From CAVSUR01 sp963731285 (GTDB lineage: Bacteria > Actinomycetota > Actinomycetes > Streptosporangiales > Streptosporangiaceae): a stretch of DNA of 64,000 bases. The position numbers and the translations under genes were made by a program. The notes beneath the pieces are model-generated. The model was not told where the DNA came from and searched no databases. It saw nothing but the letters and a program-made list of their open reading frames with translations. The stretch covers positions 868,001 through 932,000 of the forward strand of contig CAVSUR010000014.1 in assembly GCA_963731285.1 (NCBI GenBank). Direction: 5' to 3'. Positions 53,535-63,337 of the stretch are shown here, piece by piece; the first letter of the stretch is position 1; each line of letters opens with the position of its first letter.

Positions 53535-55373
53535 TCACGCCATGCTGTCCTGCCAGCTTTGGTGCAGGGCCGAATACTCTCCCCCGTCGGCCATCAGCTC
53601 GGCCGGCGATCCGTCCTCCGCGATCCGGCCCGCGTCAATGACCAGGACCCGGTCCGCGATCTCCACGGTCGACAGCCGGTGCGCGATGATCACTGCGGTC
53701 CGGCCGGCCAGGATTGTGCGCAGCGCGTCCTGCACCAGCCGCTCGCTGGGGATGTCGAGCAGTGAGGTCGCCTCGTCCAGCACCAGCACGGCTGGCGCGG
53801 CCAGGAACGCCCGCGCGAACGAGATCAGCTGCCGCTGCCCGGCCGACAGCCGGCTGCCCCGGGTGCCCACCTGAGTCTGGTAGCCATCGGGCAGCGCGGC
53901 GATGAACGGGTGCGCGCCGATCGCCCGCGCGGCCTGCTCGATCTCCGCCGCGCTCGCGGACGGCTTGCCGAGCCGGACGTTGTCCGCGATAGTCCCGCTG
54001 AACAGGAAGTTCTCCTGAGTGATCAGGACAACCGCCTGCCGCAGGCTGGACTCGGCGAGGTCGCGCAGGTCCACGCCGTCGAGCAGCACCCGGCCCTGCT
54101 GCGGGTCATAGAAGCGCGCCAGCAGCCGCGCGATCGTCGTTTTCCCGCTTCCGGTGGCTCCGACCACCGCCAGCGTCTGCCCGGCCGGGATCTCCAGCTC
54201 GAGCCGGGGCAGCACGATGGCCTTGGCGTAGCTGAACCTGACGGCCTCCATCCGCACGGCCCGCCCGGCCCGGGCCGAGTCCGGCCGCTCGGGCAGCGGG
54301 ACGGGATGCTCAGGCTCGGCGACCAGCGGCGGCTCGTCCAGCACGCCGGAGATCTTCTCCAGCGCGGCGGCGGCGGACTGGAAGGTGCTGAAGAACTGGG
54401 ACAGGTCAATAAGCGGGTCGAAGAACCGCTGCAGGTACAGCACGAACGTGACCAGCACGCCCACCTGCATGTCCCCGTCGATGACCCGGGTTCCGCCGTA
54501 GAGCAGCACGGCGCCGATGGCCAGGTTGCCGACCAGCGTGACGCCGGGGAAGTAAATCGCCAGCAGCCGCATGGAGCGCAGCGTCGCGCCCGCGTAGCCG
54601 GCGTTCAGCTCGGTGAAGATCTCGGTATTGCGCGGCTCCCGGCGGAACGCCTGCACCGCCCTGATGCCGCCGAACGTCTCCACGAACTGCACGATCACCT
54701 GGGCGATGGTCTCCCTGGTCCGGCGGTAGGCGACGGCCGACTCGCGCCGGAACCAGGCGGTGAGCCAGATCAGCGGCGCGAACCCGGACATCACCAGCAG
54801 GGCCAGCGGCCAGTCGAGCAGCAGCATGCCGGTGCCCACCAGGACCAGCGAGAAGGCCGCGGCGACGAGCGAGTCCAGGCCCTCGTCGAACATGTCCGAG
54901 ACCGAGTCGATGTCGGAGACCTGGCGGGAGATGACCCGTCCGGTGGTGTACCGCTCGTGGAAGGACACCGGCAATCGCAGGAAGTGCGCGAACAGCCGCT
55001 GCCGCAGGCCGAGCACGACCTGGCCGCCCATCTCCCCGATCGCGTAGATGTACGCGCGGGTGGTGACCGCCTGCACCAGCACGGCCGCGCAGAACCCGGC
55101 CACGATCGCGAGCATGGGCGCGACGTCGTGGCTGTGCAGCAGGGCCGGCACCTGGTCCACGCCGATGCCCACCAGCCACGGCCCGGCCAGGATGGCCAGG
55201 TTGGCGGTGATGATCAGGACCAGGATCGCCAGCACCCGGAGCCGGTGCGGGCGGAACTCCTCGGCCAGCAGGCGGCGGCTGCGCCGGCGCAGCAGCGAGG
55301 CCAGGCCCGGCGTGATGTCCTCGGCGTCCTCGGCGGCGATCCCGCGCCACGCCTGCACGTCGGCCTGGCTCAT
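53535..55373 (-). CDS. ABC exporter, half-transporter with canonical NBD
   Basis: 612 residues. Six membrane helices occupy residues about 40-330, then an NBD with GATGSGKTTIARL (Walker A), LSAGQRQLISFARAFL (signature), VLVLDEATSLLD (Walker B, catalytic Glu) and IIAHRLST (H-loop). ATG 55373 overlaps the upstream subunit stop by four bases. It probably forms a heterodimer with that subunit. Substrate unknown. Confidence 0.92.
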   Translation of the reverse strand: MSQADVQAWRGIAAEDAEDITPGLASLLRRRSRRLLAEEFRPHRLRVLAILVLIITANLAILAGPWLVGIGVDQVPALLHSHDVAPMLAIVAGFCAAVLVQAVTTRAYIYAIGEMGGQVVLGLRQRLFAHFLRLPVSFHERYTTGRVISRQVSDIDSVSDMFDEGLDSLVAAAFSLVLVGTGMLLLDWPLALLVMSGFAPLIWLTAWFRRESAVAYRRTRETIAQVIVQFVETFGGIRAVQAFRREPRNTEIFTELNAGYAGATLRSMRLLAIYFPGVTLVGNLAIGAVLLYGGTRVIDGDMQVGVLVTFVLYLQRFFDPLIDLSQFFSTFQSAAAALEKISGVLDEPPLVAEPEHPVPLPERPDSARAGRAVRMEAVRFSYAKAIVLPRLELEIPAGQTLAVVGATGSGKTTIARLLARFYDPQQGRVLLDGVDLRDLAESSLRQAVVLITQENFLFSGTIADNVRLGKPSASAAEIEQAARAIGAHPFIAALPDGYQTQVGTRGSRLSAGQRQLISFARAFLAAPAVLVLDEATSLLDIPSERLVQDALRTILAGRTAVIIAHRLSTVEIADRVLVIDAGRIAEDGSPAELMADGGEYSALHQSWQDSMA

Positions 55374-57271
55374 CGCCGCGCCCCGGTCAGGTCCGGCCGG
55401 TGCCCCGGCAGGGCGCTCATCAGCTCCCGGTAGCGGGGCTCGCCGGCCAGCAGCTCCGAGTGCGTGCCGAGCGCGGCGATGACGCCGTCCTCCAGCAGCG
55501 CGACCCGGTCGGCGAGCAGGACCGTCGACGGCCGGTGCGCGACGACCAGCGCGGTCGAGCCGGTCAGCACCTCGCGCAGCGCCGCGGTCACCTTCGCCTC
55601 GGTGTGCACGTCCAGGGCGGACAGCGGGTCGTCGAGCACGAGCACCGCCGGCCGGGCCAGGATCGCCCGGGCCAGCGCGACCCGCTGACGCTGGCCGCCG
55701 GACAGCGACATGCCTTGCTCGCCGATCCTGGTGTCCAGGCCCCACGGCAGGTCATGCACGAAGCCTGCCTGGGCCGCGGTCAGGGCGGCCTCGATGTCGG
55801 CCCCCGCGGCACCCGGCGCGCCGTAGGCCACGTTCTCCCTGACGCTGGCCGAGAACAAGGTCGGATCCTCGAACGCGCAGCCCACCCGGGTGCGCAGCTC
55901 GCGCAGCGGCAGGTCGCGCACGTCCGCGCCGTCGATCCGGATCGATCCGCCGGTCACGTCGGCCAGCCGGGGCACCAGCTGCAGCAGCGTGGTCTTGCCC
56001 GATCCCATGCCCCCGACCAGCGCGACGGTCTCGCCGGGCCGCAGCTCCAGGCAGACGTCCCGCAGCAGCGGCCGGCCGGCCCCCGGATAGCAGTAGGCGA
56101 CATGGTCGAAGACCACCCGCCCGCCGCGGGCCGGCCCCGCGGGTGCGGTCGGCTCGGCCACGTCGGCTGCGGCCGCGCCGGCGGCGGCCGCAGCCGGGTC
56201 GGTGATGGCGGGCGCGGTATCGAGAATCTCGTAGATGCGCTGCGCGGCCGTGGCCGCCTCCTGGCCGGTGGCGAGGATGTAGCCCATGGCCTCGATCGGC
56301 CAGACCAGCAGCAGGGTCAGGGTGATGAACGCCACCAGGCCGCCCAGCGTCAGCTGGGCCGCGCTGATCGCGACCGCGCCGAGCAGCAGGATGATGGCGA
56401 TGCCCAGGTTCGGCACCAGGTCCAGTCCGGCCCAGAACGAGCCGCGCAGCCGGGCCTTGCTCACCTGGGTCCGGTACACCACGGTGGCCTGCCCGGCGTG
56501 CTGGGCGGCCGCCTCGTCGCGGCGGCCGAGCGCCTTCAGCACCCGGATTCCGGTGGCCGCCTCCTCGACATAGGTGGCCAGGTCGCCCTGCTGGTCCTGG
56601 GCCTGGCGGGACAGCACCCGGTAGCGCTTCTCGAACCGCAGGCAGAGCACCGTGACGGGGAGGAACACGGTGCCGGTGAGCAGGCCGAGCCACCAGTTGA
56701 GGCGGATCAGCAGCGCCACCACGACGCCGAAGGTGAACACGCTGGTGATCAGGAAGATGATCCCGAAGCCGGCGAAGCGCCGGATCGAGGACAGGTCGGT
56801 GGTAGCCCGCGACAGCAGCTGGCCGGATTGCCACGAGTCGTGGAAGCCGGGCTCCAGCCGCTGCAGGTGCGCGTACAGATCGTCCCGCATGGCCCGCTCC
56901 ATGCCGGTAACCGCGCTGGCCTGCACCCACCGCCGGAACAGGTTGAGCGCGACCTGGATGACCCCGAGGGCGATCGCGGCCAGCCCGATCGGCAGCAGCA
57001 GGTGGCCCTCGTGCTGCCGGATCGGCCCGTCGATGGCGGCCTTGGTGAGCAGCGGCACCGCGATCTCGGTGCCGACCGCCACCAGCGCGGCGATGAGCAT
57101 GAGGACGAGCTGGCGGTAATAGGGGCGCAGGTACTCCCTGGCGCGCCACAGGGCCTGCAGCGGAGTCTGCCCGGTCGCTTCCGGCGGCTCCCGCCCCGGA
57201 GCATGCGGCGGCGAGGAGGGCAACTCAGAGGGCATTATCTGCAGGTTAACTGCCCCTCTGCCGGCTGTCAC
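55370..57271 (-). CDS. ABC exporter, half-transporter with degenerate Walker B
   Basis: 633 residues from GTG 57271 (ATG 57235 possible). Six membrane helices, then an NBD: GGMGSGKTTLLQLVP, LSGGQRQRVALARAIL and VVAHRPSTVLLAD. Walker B reads VLVLDDPLSALD, so the catalytic Glu is Asp. That substitution in one partner is the mark of heterodimeric exporters such as TmrAB or BmrCD. Paired with the downstream canonical subunit. Confidence 0.9.
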   Translation of the reverse strand: MTAGRGAVNLQIMPSELPSSPPHAPGREPPEATGQTPLQALWRAREYLRPYYRQLVLMLIAALVAVGTEIAVPLLTKAAIDGPIRQHEGHLLLPIGLAAIALGVIQVALNLFRRWVQASAVTGMERAMRDDLYAHLQRLEPGFHDSWQSGQLLSRATTDLSSIRRFAGFGIIFLITSVFTFGVVVALLIRLNWWLGLLTGTVFLPVTVLCLRFEKRYRVLSRQAQDQQGDLATYVEEAATGIRVLKALGRRDEAAAQHAGQATVVYRTQVSKARLRGSFWAGLDLVPNLGIAIILLLGAVAISAAQLTLGGLVAFITLTLLLVWPIEAMGYILATGQEAATAAQRIYEILDTAPAITDPAAAAAGAAAADVAEPTAPAGPARGGRVVFDHVAYCYPGAGRPLLRDVCLELRPGETVALVGGMGSGKTTLLQLVPRLADVTGGSIRIDGADVRDLPLRELRTRVGCAFEDPTLFSASVRENVAYGAPGAAGADIEAALTAAQAGFVHDLPWGLDTRIGEQGMSLSGGQRQRVALARAILARPAVLVLDDPLSALDVHTEAKVTAALREVLTGSTALVVAHRPSTVLLADRVALLEDGVIAALGTHSELLAGEPRYRELMSALPGHRPDLTGARR

Positions 57272-57440
57272 CTCAATTTCCGCCGGCGGTCAGGCGGACG
57301 GCGGCGCGGCCGGGCGCGCGGGGCCGCGGCCGGGGCTATCCGGCTACCGGAGGCAAGGCGGCGAAGAAGGGGTAAACTCTGGCACTCTGGGCCAGACGCG
57401 GGGGCGCGGCCGGTCCCGGCCGACGGCAGGGGAGGGACCC

Positions 57441-58199
57441 ATGGGGCTCTTCGAATCCCAGGGCCGGCCCGCCCTGACCGCGCCGCGAGCCGCAGTTCTC
57501 TGCGCCTTCCTCGATGGGGTCGCGGTGATCGGCCAGCTCGCAGTGCGGTTCGACGCGGCCGGCTGGCATGCCCCCACCCCCTGCCCGGAGTGGCTGGCCT
57601 GCGACCTGGCCGGCCACCTGCGCTGCGCTGCCGACGACTACGACGAGTACTTCGATGACGCGCCGGGCAGCCGGCTCGCCCGGCTGATGGCTACCGGCGC
57701 CCATCCGGACGCCCTGCGGCGCAAGCTGGCCCGGCAGAACGCGGCTGAGCTGGCCGCGCTGCCGAATGCGCCGCCGGGCGCGCACATCGCGGCCTTCACT
57801 CAGTCGGCCCGCGCCTACGCCCGCCGGGCCGCGCCCGGCTGGGATCTGCCGCACCATCAGTACCGGGAGGTGATGGTAACCGTCGGGGACATGGCCGGCG
57901 CGGTCTGCGCCGAATGGCATCTGCATGCCTGGGACCTAGCGCAGGCGCTCGGCCTTAGCTACCGCCCGGCATCCCCCGAGATCGTGCTGGCGGGCTGGCG
58001 GGCAGGCATGCCGCATGCGCCGGTGCCTGCCGCGGCCGGCCCGGAGGCCGGCCACGGGCCGCTGAGGTCAGCCGCCGCGGGCAGCACCGGCCAGCCGCGC
58101 GCTGACGGCCCGGATGACGATCCGTGGCTGATCCTGCTGCGCGCGTCGGGCCGGTCCCTGGACTGGGCGGCGCAGCCGCGGCGTGCCGCCCTGCGATGA
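57441..58199 (+). CDS. Maleylpyruvate-isomerase-like, DinB-fold protein
   Basis: 252 residues from ATG 57441 (GGGGAGGGA upstream). TPCPEWLACDLAGHLRCAAD and EWHLHAWDLAQALGLSYR are the paired metal-ligand motifs of the MDMPI/TIGR03086 group, mycothiol-dependent isomerases in actinobacteria. Substrate unknown; a His-triad metal site is visible. The downstream aminotransferase lies 42 bases later on the same strand. Confidence 0.85.
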   Translation: MGLFESQGRPALTAPRAAVLCAFLDGVAVIGQLAVRFDAAGWHAPTPCPEWLACDLAGHLRCAADDYDEYFDDAPGSRLARLMATGAHPDALRRKLARQNAAELAALPNAPPGAHIAAFTQSARAYARRAAPGWDLPHHQYREVMVTVGDMAGAVCAEWHLHAWDLAQALGLSYRPASPEIVLAGWRAGMPHAPVPAAAGPEAGHGPLRSAAAGSTGQPRADGPDDDPWLILLRASGRSLDWAAQPRRAALR

Positions 58200-58241
58200 T
58201 GGCGGCTGGCCGCCTGCCACGGTGAAGGGAAGCCTCCTGCG

Positions 58242-59447
58242 ATGGGTTTTGACGTAGCCAGCGTCCGTGCCTGCTATCCCGCGCTGTCCGATGGCTGCGC
58301 CTATCTCGATGGCGCGGCCGGCACTCAGGTGCCGGAGCCGGTGATCGCGGCGATCAGCACCGCGTACCGGGCCGGCCTGGGGAACGGCGGCGGCGCCTTC
58401 CCGGCCAGCCGCCGGTCAGATGACATCACCGCCGGCTGCCGGGCCGCGGTCGCTGACCTGACCGGCGGCCAGCCGGATGGCGTGATACTCGGCCCGAACA
58501 TGACGACCCTGACCTACCGCCTGGCGGGCACGCTGGCCGCAGCCTGGGGATCCGGGGACGAGGTCATCGTCACCCGGCTCGACCATGACGCCAACATCCG
58601 GCCCTGGGTGCAGGCGGCGCAGCGGGCCGGGGCCACAGTCCGCTGGGCCGAGGTAGACCCCGCCACCGGCGAGCTTCCGGCCGCGCAGTTCGGCGAGCTG
58701 CTGTCCAGCCGGACCAGGCTGGTCGCGGTGACCGCGGCCAGCAACGTGATCGGGACGCGCCCGGACGTGGCCGCGATCACCGGCCTGGCCCGCGCCGCGG
58801 GCGCGCTGAGCTACGTCGACGGGGTGCACGCCACCCCGCACGGTCCGGTGGACGTCCGCGAGCTCGGCGCGGACTTCTACGCGACTAGTGCCTACAAATG
58901 GTCGGGACCGCACATCGGCGCGGTGGTGGCCGACCCGGCACTGCTCGCCACGCTCCGGCCGGACAAGCTGGTGCCCGCCCCGGACCGGGTGCCTGAGCGG
59001 TTCGAGCGCGGCACGCTGCCTTTCGCCGGGCTGGCCGGGGTAACCGCCGCGGTCGAGCACCTGGCCGCGCTGGACCCGGCCGCCGCAGGCACCCGGCGGC
59101 AGCGGGTGCTGGCCTCGATGGCCGCGGTGCAGGCGCATGAGCACGCCCTGCTGGGCGACCTGCTCGGCGGCCTGGACCGGATGGAGCACGTCACCCTCTA
59201 CGGCAAGGCGGCCAGCCGCACCGCGACCGCCTACTTCACCGTCGCCGGGAAGACCCCGGCCGAGGTCGCCGGGTACCTGGCCGGACGCAAGGTGAATGTC
59301 TGGCACGGGCACAACTACGCCTGGGAGCTGACTGGTGCCCTTGGCATCAGGGACTCCGGCAGCGCCGTGCGCGCCGGGCTGGTGCACTACAACGACCGCT
59401 CGGACGTCGGCCGGCTGCTGGCCGGCGTGGCCGAGCTGGCCAGCTAG
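58242..59447 (+). CDS. Class V aminotransferase, cysteine-desulfurase-like
   Basis: 401 residues from ATG 58242. YLDGAAGTQVPEPVIAA is the N-terminal substrate loop, VTRLDHDANIRPW the PLP-facing His block, YVDGVHATPHGPVDV the Asp-His pair and SAYKWSGPHIG the Schiff-base lysine. This fits the SufS-like 'cysteine desulfurase-like' group (TIGR01976), whose physiological role is unclear. The usual catalytic Cys loop of SufS is not evident. Confidence 0.88.
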   Translation: MGFDVASVRACYPALSDGCAYLDGAAGTQVPEPVIAAISTAYRAGLGNGGGAFPASRRSDDITAGCRAAVADLTGGQPDGVILGPNMTTLTYRLAGTLAAAWGSGDEVIVTRLDHDANIRPWVQAAQRAGATVRWAEVDPATGELPAAQFGELLSSRTRLVAVTAASNVIGTRPDVAAITGLARAAGALSYVDGVHATPHGPVDVRELGADFYATSAYKWSGPHIGAVVADPALLATLRPDKLVPAPDRVPERFERGTLPFAGLAGVTAAVEHLAALDPAAAGTRRQRVLASMAAVQAHEHALLGDLLGGLDRMEHVTLYGKAASRTATAYFTVAGKTPAEVAGYLAGRKVNVWHGHNYAWELTGALGIRDSGSAVRAGLVHYNDRSDVGRLLAGVAELAS

Positions 59448-59488
59448 CCGGCCAGGGACCGGCAGGCGCGGGCGGCGCGGTGCCGCTG

Positions 59489-59932
59489 CTAGGCGAAGGT
59501 GTGCCGGTAGATGCGGGTATCCCGGATCTCGAAGCCGGCCCGCTGATACAGGCGGCCCGCTGCCTCCCGGGACGGCCGGGAGGTGAGGTCCACCGTCCGG
59601 GCGCCGGCCTCGCGGGCCAGCCGCAGCGCCTCGGCCGTCAGGGCCATGCCGACCCCGGTGCCGCGGGCCGACCCGTCCACCACCACATCCTCGATCCAGG
59701 CCCGCAGGCCGGTGGGAATGGGGAACATCACCAGCGTCAGCGTGCCGGCGATCTCGCCGTCGCAGCGGCCGATCAGAATGGTCGTGACGCCGCTGGCGAC
59801 GATGCCCTCCAGCGCCGCTGCGTCGAGCGCCGCCGCCGATGACGACAGCTGCGGCAGCAGCCCGGCGAAGGCGTCAACGACCTCGCCGGTGACCTTGGTC
59901 AGTATTTCTACCTGGACGCTCACCTGGCGCAC
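59489..59932 (-). CDS. GNAT-family acetyltransferase
   Basis: 147 residues. DVVVDGSARGTGVGMALTAE is the acetyl-CoA pyrophosphate loop (RGTGVG), then LAREAGARTVDLTSRPSREA and LYQRAGFEIRDTRIYRH at the C-terminus. Substrate unknown. Convergent with the aminotransferase gene. Confidence 0.9.
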   Translation of the reverse strand: MRQVSVQVEILTKVTGEVVDAFAGLLPQLSSSAAALDAAALEGIVASGVTTILIGRCDGEIAGTLTLVMFPIPTGLRAWIEDVVVDGSARGTGVGMALTAEALRLAREAGARTVDLTSRPSREAAGRLYQRAGFEIRDTRIYRHTFA

Positions 59933-60091
59933 ATTACCGCGCGGTGCCGGGCCCGGCGCGCCGACGGCTCAGCCCGGGCGCTGCTGACCGCCCGGCCGGG
60001 CGGTCTCCGGTGCTGCTGAGCTGGCTGCGGCGGGCACGCACGCGGCACGCGGGGGCTTGGCCGGCCGGCCCGGTGGGGTAGAAGTAGGACC

Positions 60092-60943
60092 ATGTCGGCT
60101 AAGGCGCTGGTGCTCGGCGGAGGCGGCATCACGGGCGTCGCGTGGGAGGTCGGGATGCTGGCCGGCCTGGCCGAGCGCGGGGTGAGCCTGGCCGGCGCGG
60201 AGCTGGTCATCGGCACGTCGGCGGGGGCCGTTGTCGGCGCCTGCATGTGCGCCGGCCAAAGCCTGGCTGCGCTGTACCGGGCCCAGCTCGAGCCGCCGGG
60301 GGACGATCAGGCCGCGCGGATGAGCCTGGTGTCCACCGCCCGGATGGGCTGGGCCCTGATGGCGACCCGTGATCCGGCCCGGGCCCTGGCGAAAATCGGC
60401 CGGATGGCAGCGCTCGCGCGGACCGTGCCGGAGGCCGAGCGCCGCGCTGCCCTGGAGGCGCGGCTGCCGGTGCGCGGCTGGCCGCGGGCCGGGCTGCTCG
60501 TCACCGCGGTTGACGCGGCGACCGGCGAGCTCGCGGTCTTCGATTCCGGCAGCGGCGTGGGCCTGGTCGACGCGGTCGGGGCCAGCTGCGCGGTGCCCGG
60601 CGTGTGGCCGCCGGTGACCATCGACGGCCGGCGCTACATCGACGGGGGAGTGCGCTCGCCCGCGAATGCCGACCTGGCGGCCGGCTCGGGACGCGTGGTC
60701 GTGCTCGCGCCGCTGACCCGCGGCCTTACCGGCCGTAGCGACGCGGCAGGGCAGGTGGCCGGGCTGACCCGGGGCGGGACGGTGGTCACCCTCATCGAGC
60801 CCGACGCCGCCGCGGTCCGCGCCATCGGCCGTAACGTGCTGGACCCGCGGCGGCGGGCCGCGGCCGCGCAGGCCGGGTTCGCCCAGGCGGCCGAGGCGGC
60901 CCGGCCCGCGGCCGCTGTCTGGGCGGTCACGGCGCCGTCCTGA
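60092..60943 (+). CDS. Patatin-like phospholipase
   Basis: 283 residues from ATG 60092. The oxyanion loop ALVLGGGGITGVAWEVG, the nucleophile VIGTSAGAVVG (GTSAG Ser) and the catalytic Asp in RRYIDGGVRSP (DGG) are all present. The first 80 residues form the alpha-beta core. No signal peptide, so it is probably cytoplasmic or membrane-associated. A lipid acyl hydrolase; natural substrate unknown. Confidence 0.93.
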   Translation: MSAKALVLGGGGITGVAWEVGMLAGLAERGVSLAGAELVIGTSAGAVVGACMCAGQSLAALYRAQLEPPGDDQAARMSLVSTARMGWALMATRDPARALAKIGRMAALARTVPEAERRAALEARLPVRGWPRAGLLVTAVDAATGELAVFDSGSGVGLVDAVGASCAVPGVWPPVTIDGRRYIDGGVRSPANADLAAGSGRVVVLAPLTRGLTGRSDAAGQVAGLTRGGTVVTLIEPDAAAVRAIGRNVLDPRRRAAAAQAGFAQAAEAARPAAAVWAVTAPS

Positions 60944-60962
60944 CGACCGGGACAGCCGGGGG

Positions 60963-61781
60963 TCAGGTGTCGCGGCGGCTGATCAGGAGCGCCGCTACCA
61001 GCAGGATGGCGGCCGGCCAGGCCGCGACGATCAGCATCGAGACCGCCGGGGCGAACAGTCCTGGCCGCGGGTGCGCGGCCGTCACCTGATAGGCCGCGAA
61101 CGGCAGCGTGAGCCGGCCGATCCGGTCCTGCCACGGCGATGGCAGCATCAGGCACAAGGCGGCGACACCGAGGATCACGGCCAGGGCCGCCGCGATGGCA
61201 CCGGCGGTGTGCCGGACGATCGCGCCGAACCCGAGGCCGATCAGCCCGCAGGCGGTCAGCACGAAGCCCGCGGCCAGCACCGCGCCGGCCGCGCCGGGCC
61301 GGGCCAGGGGCTCGCCGCCGCGCGGGCCGGACAGGATCGCCTGGGTGAGGAAGAACGACGCGAAGGCCAGCAGTTCCCCGGCGATGAGGGCCGCCCACCC
61401 GGTGACGGCCGCCTTGGCCGCGAGAACCGCCCGGCGCCGGGGGACGGCGGTGAGGGTGACGCGGATCAGCCCGGTACTGTACTCGGCGGTGAACGCCAGC
61501 ACGCCCAGGATCGTGACGGGGAGAACAGCGTACTCGGCAAAGCCGAGGAAACTCTCGTCGAGCGGAGTGACCGGGCTGCCGGGCGGCAGCGGCGGCGAGC
61601 TGGCGAACGCGTGCGCGACCACCGCAGTGGATCCGAGAGTGGCTACGGCGGCGAAGAGCAGCGTCCAGGAGTTCGAGCGGACCGAGCGGAGCTTGATCCA
61701 CTCGGCGGCGAGGACATCGCGGGCCCGGGCGGCGCGTGACGGCGCGCCGACGTGAGCGGCCCGGGCGGCAGGCGCGGTCAT
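60963..61781 (-). CDS. ABC-2 type transporter permease
   Basis: 272 residues, six hydrophobic segments. AEWIKLRSVRSNSWTLLFA near the N-terminus and TAEYSTGLIRVTLTAVPRR define the family; the latter matches the 27868 permease closely. Its start overlaps the ATPase stop (ATGA). It probably exports a lipid or antibiotic. Confidence 0.9.
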   Translation of the reverse strand: MTAPAARAAHVGAPSRAARARDVLAAEWIKLRSVRSNSWTLLFAAVATLGSTAVVAHAFASSPPLPPGSPVTPLDESFLGFAEYAVLPVTILGVLAFTAEYSTGLIRVTLTAVPRRRAVLAAKAAVTGWAALIAGELLAFASFFLTQAILSGPRGGEPLARPGAAGAVLAAGFVLTACGLIGLGFGAIVRHTAGAIAAALAVILGVAALCLMLPSPWQDRIGRLTLPFAAYQVTAAHPRPGLFAPAVSMLIVAAWPAAILLVAALLISRRDT

Positions 61782-62707
61782 GGGGCGGGGGCCTCCTCAC
61801 CCGGGCCTGCAGCGCGGTACTGCGCCGTCTCGCCGGTGAGGTCGAGGTAGGCCTGCTCGAGGGAGGCGCGCCGCGGCACCAGCTCATGCACGCCGATGCC
61901 GCGCTGCGCGGCCAGCCCGGCGATCGCGGCCGCGGCCATCCCGGTCACCGCGAGGCCGCCGTCCCGATCGGGCCGGACGGCCGCGCCGCGGGCGGTGAGC
62001 AGCCCGGCGAGCTCGCTGGCCTGCGGGGACCGCACCAGCACGTCGGCGTGGCCGCTGGCGACGGTGAAATCGCGGGTAGGGATGTCGGCGAGCAGCCTGC
62101 CGCGGCCGATGATGATGAGGTGGTCGGCGGTCACGGCCATCTCGCTCATCAGATGGCTGGAGACCAGCACCGTGCGGCCCTCGGCGGCCAGCGTCGGCAG
62201 CAGCTGGCGGATCCAGCGCACGCCCTCGGCGTCCAGGCCGTTGACCGGCTCGTCGAACATCAGCACCGGCGGGTCGCCGAGCAGCGCCGCGGCGATGCCG
62301 AGCCGCTGCTTCATGCCGAGCGAGAACCCCTTGGTGCGCCTGCCCGCGACTGCCGCCAGGCCGGTCATGTGCAGCATCTCGGCGGCCCGCTCGCGCCCGA
62401 TCCCGTTGCTGCGCGCGAGGGACAGCAGATGGGACCAGGCGGTGCGGCCGGGATGCAGGGCGCAGGCGTCCAGCAGCGAGCCGACCTCGCGCAGCGGGCG
62501 GATGACCTCCCGGTAACGGCGGCCTCCGACCAGTGCGGTGCCCGCGGTCGGGGCGTCCAGGCCCAGGATGATCCGCATGGTGGTGGTTTTTCCGGCGCCG
62601 TTCGGCCCGAGGAAGCCAGTCACCCGCCCGGGACGGACGGCGAAGCTCAGGCTGTCCACTGCCGTGACCGGGCCGAAACGCTTGGACAGCCGGTCCACCT
62701 CGATCAT
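61778..62707 (-). CDS. ABC-2 type transporter, ATP-binding subunit
   Basis: 309 residues. Walker A is GPNGAGKTTTMRIIL, signature SLGMKQRLGIAAALL, Walker B VLMFDEPVNGLDAEG and H-loop SSHLMSEM. The sequence parallels the 26920 ATPase, including the LLDA and KGFSLGM stretches. Near PadR and a membrane protein, so likely induced by its substrate. Confidence 0.93.
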   Translation of the reverse strand: MIEVDRLSKRFGPVTAVDSLSFAVRPGRVTGFLGPNGAGKTTTMRIILGLDAPTAGTALVGGRRYREVIRPLREVGSLLDACALHPGRTAWSHLLSLARSNGIGRERAAEMLHMTGLAAVAGRRTKGFSLGMKQRLGIAAALLGDPPVLMFDEPVNGLDAEGVRWIRQLLPTLAAEGRTVLVSSHLMSEMAVTADHLIIIGRGRLLADIPTRDFTVASGHADVLVRSPQASELAGLLTARGAAVRPDRDGGLAVTGMAAAAIAGLAAQRGIGVHELVPRRASLEQAYLDLTGETAQYRAAGPGEEAPAP

Positions 62708-62746
62708 GGCCGTGCCCTCGTGTTCGGGGCTTTCATGCTCGGGCGC

Positions 62747-63337
62747 TCACGCTGGCGGCGCCTGCCCGGACGGCGTGTGGTGCCCGCGGCGGATCCGGCC
62801 GACGGTCAGGTACATGATGCCGCCGAGCGGGATGGAGCACATGCAGATGGCCGCCCACGCCCATTTCGGCAGGTAGCGCGCTTCGCGAGCGCGCGCCAGG
62901 TCGGCCAGGCAGAAGGCGGCGAAGCCGGCGGCCGTGAGCATGCCCGGGACCAGCGGCCAGACACTGTGCGGCTGGAGAACGCGGAAGAGCGTGATGATGA
63001 GCACGGCCAGGCAGACATAGATTCCCAGGCCCTTCATCACCCGGACGGCTGCCTCGTTAGCGCCGGTGATACGGAAGCCAGGTGACCCGGATCGGCGCCG
63101 GTCATGCTGGCGGGGACGCGGGGCGGCCCGGCGGGTGCTCCGGGAGATGCCGGCCGCGTAACTGAGGGCGCGGACCGCGCGCCGCAGCCCGGAGCGGATC
63201 TCCGGGTCGTCCAGGATGGCGGGCAGCTCGGCCGCCCATTCCCGGTAGCGGTCCTCCGCGAGGTCGCCGGGCAGGCGGCGGCAGGCACGGGTGATGAGGT
63301 ATTCGGCGAGACGCTGGACCCAGGGCCTCGCGGTCAC
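62747..63337 (-). CDS. Membrane protein linked to PadR regulator
   Basis: 196 residues. The N-terminal half (DLAEDRYREWAAELPAILDD) is a soluble helical stretch recurring in actinobacterial proteins beside PadR genes. The C-terminal half has three or more membrane segments; WAWAAICMCSIPLGGIMYL followed by TVGRIRRG resembles a PLDc_N-type segment. It overlaps padR by four bases. Unknown role. Confidence 0.75.
   Translation of the reverse strand: MTARPWVQRLAEYLITRACRRLPGDLAEDRYREWAAELPAILDDPEIRSGLRRAVRALSYAAGISRSTRRAAPRPRQHDRRRSGSPGFRITGANEAAVRVMKGLGIYVCLAVLIITLFRVLQPHSVWPLVPGMLTAAGFAAFCLADLARAREARYLPKWAWAAICMCSIPLGGIMYLTVGRIRRGHHTPSGQAPPA

Noticed and set aside
53910..57658. Long plus-strand frames (507 and 752 residues) over the ABC exporter genes
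   Set aside because: Both are antisense to the strongly supported ABC subunits and are biased in composition.
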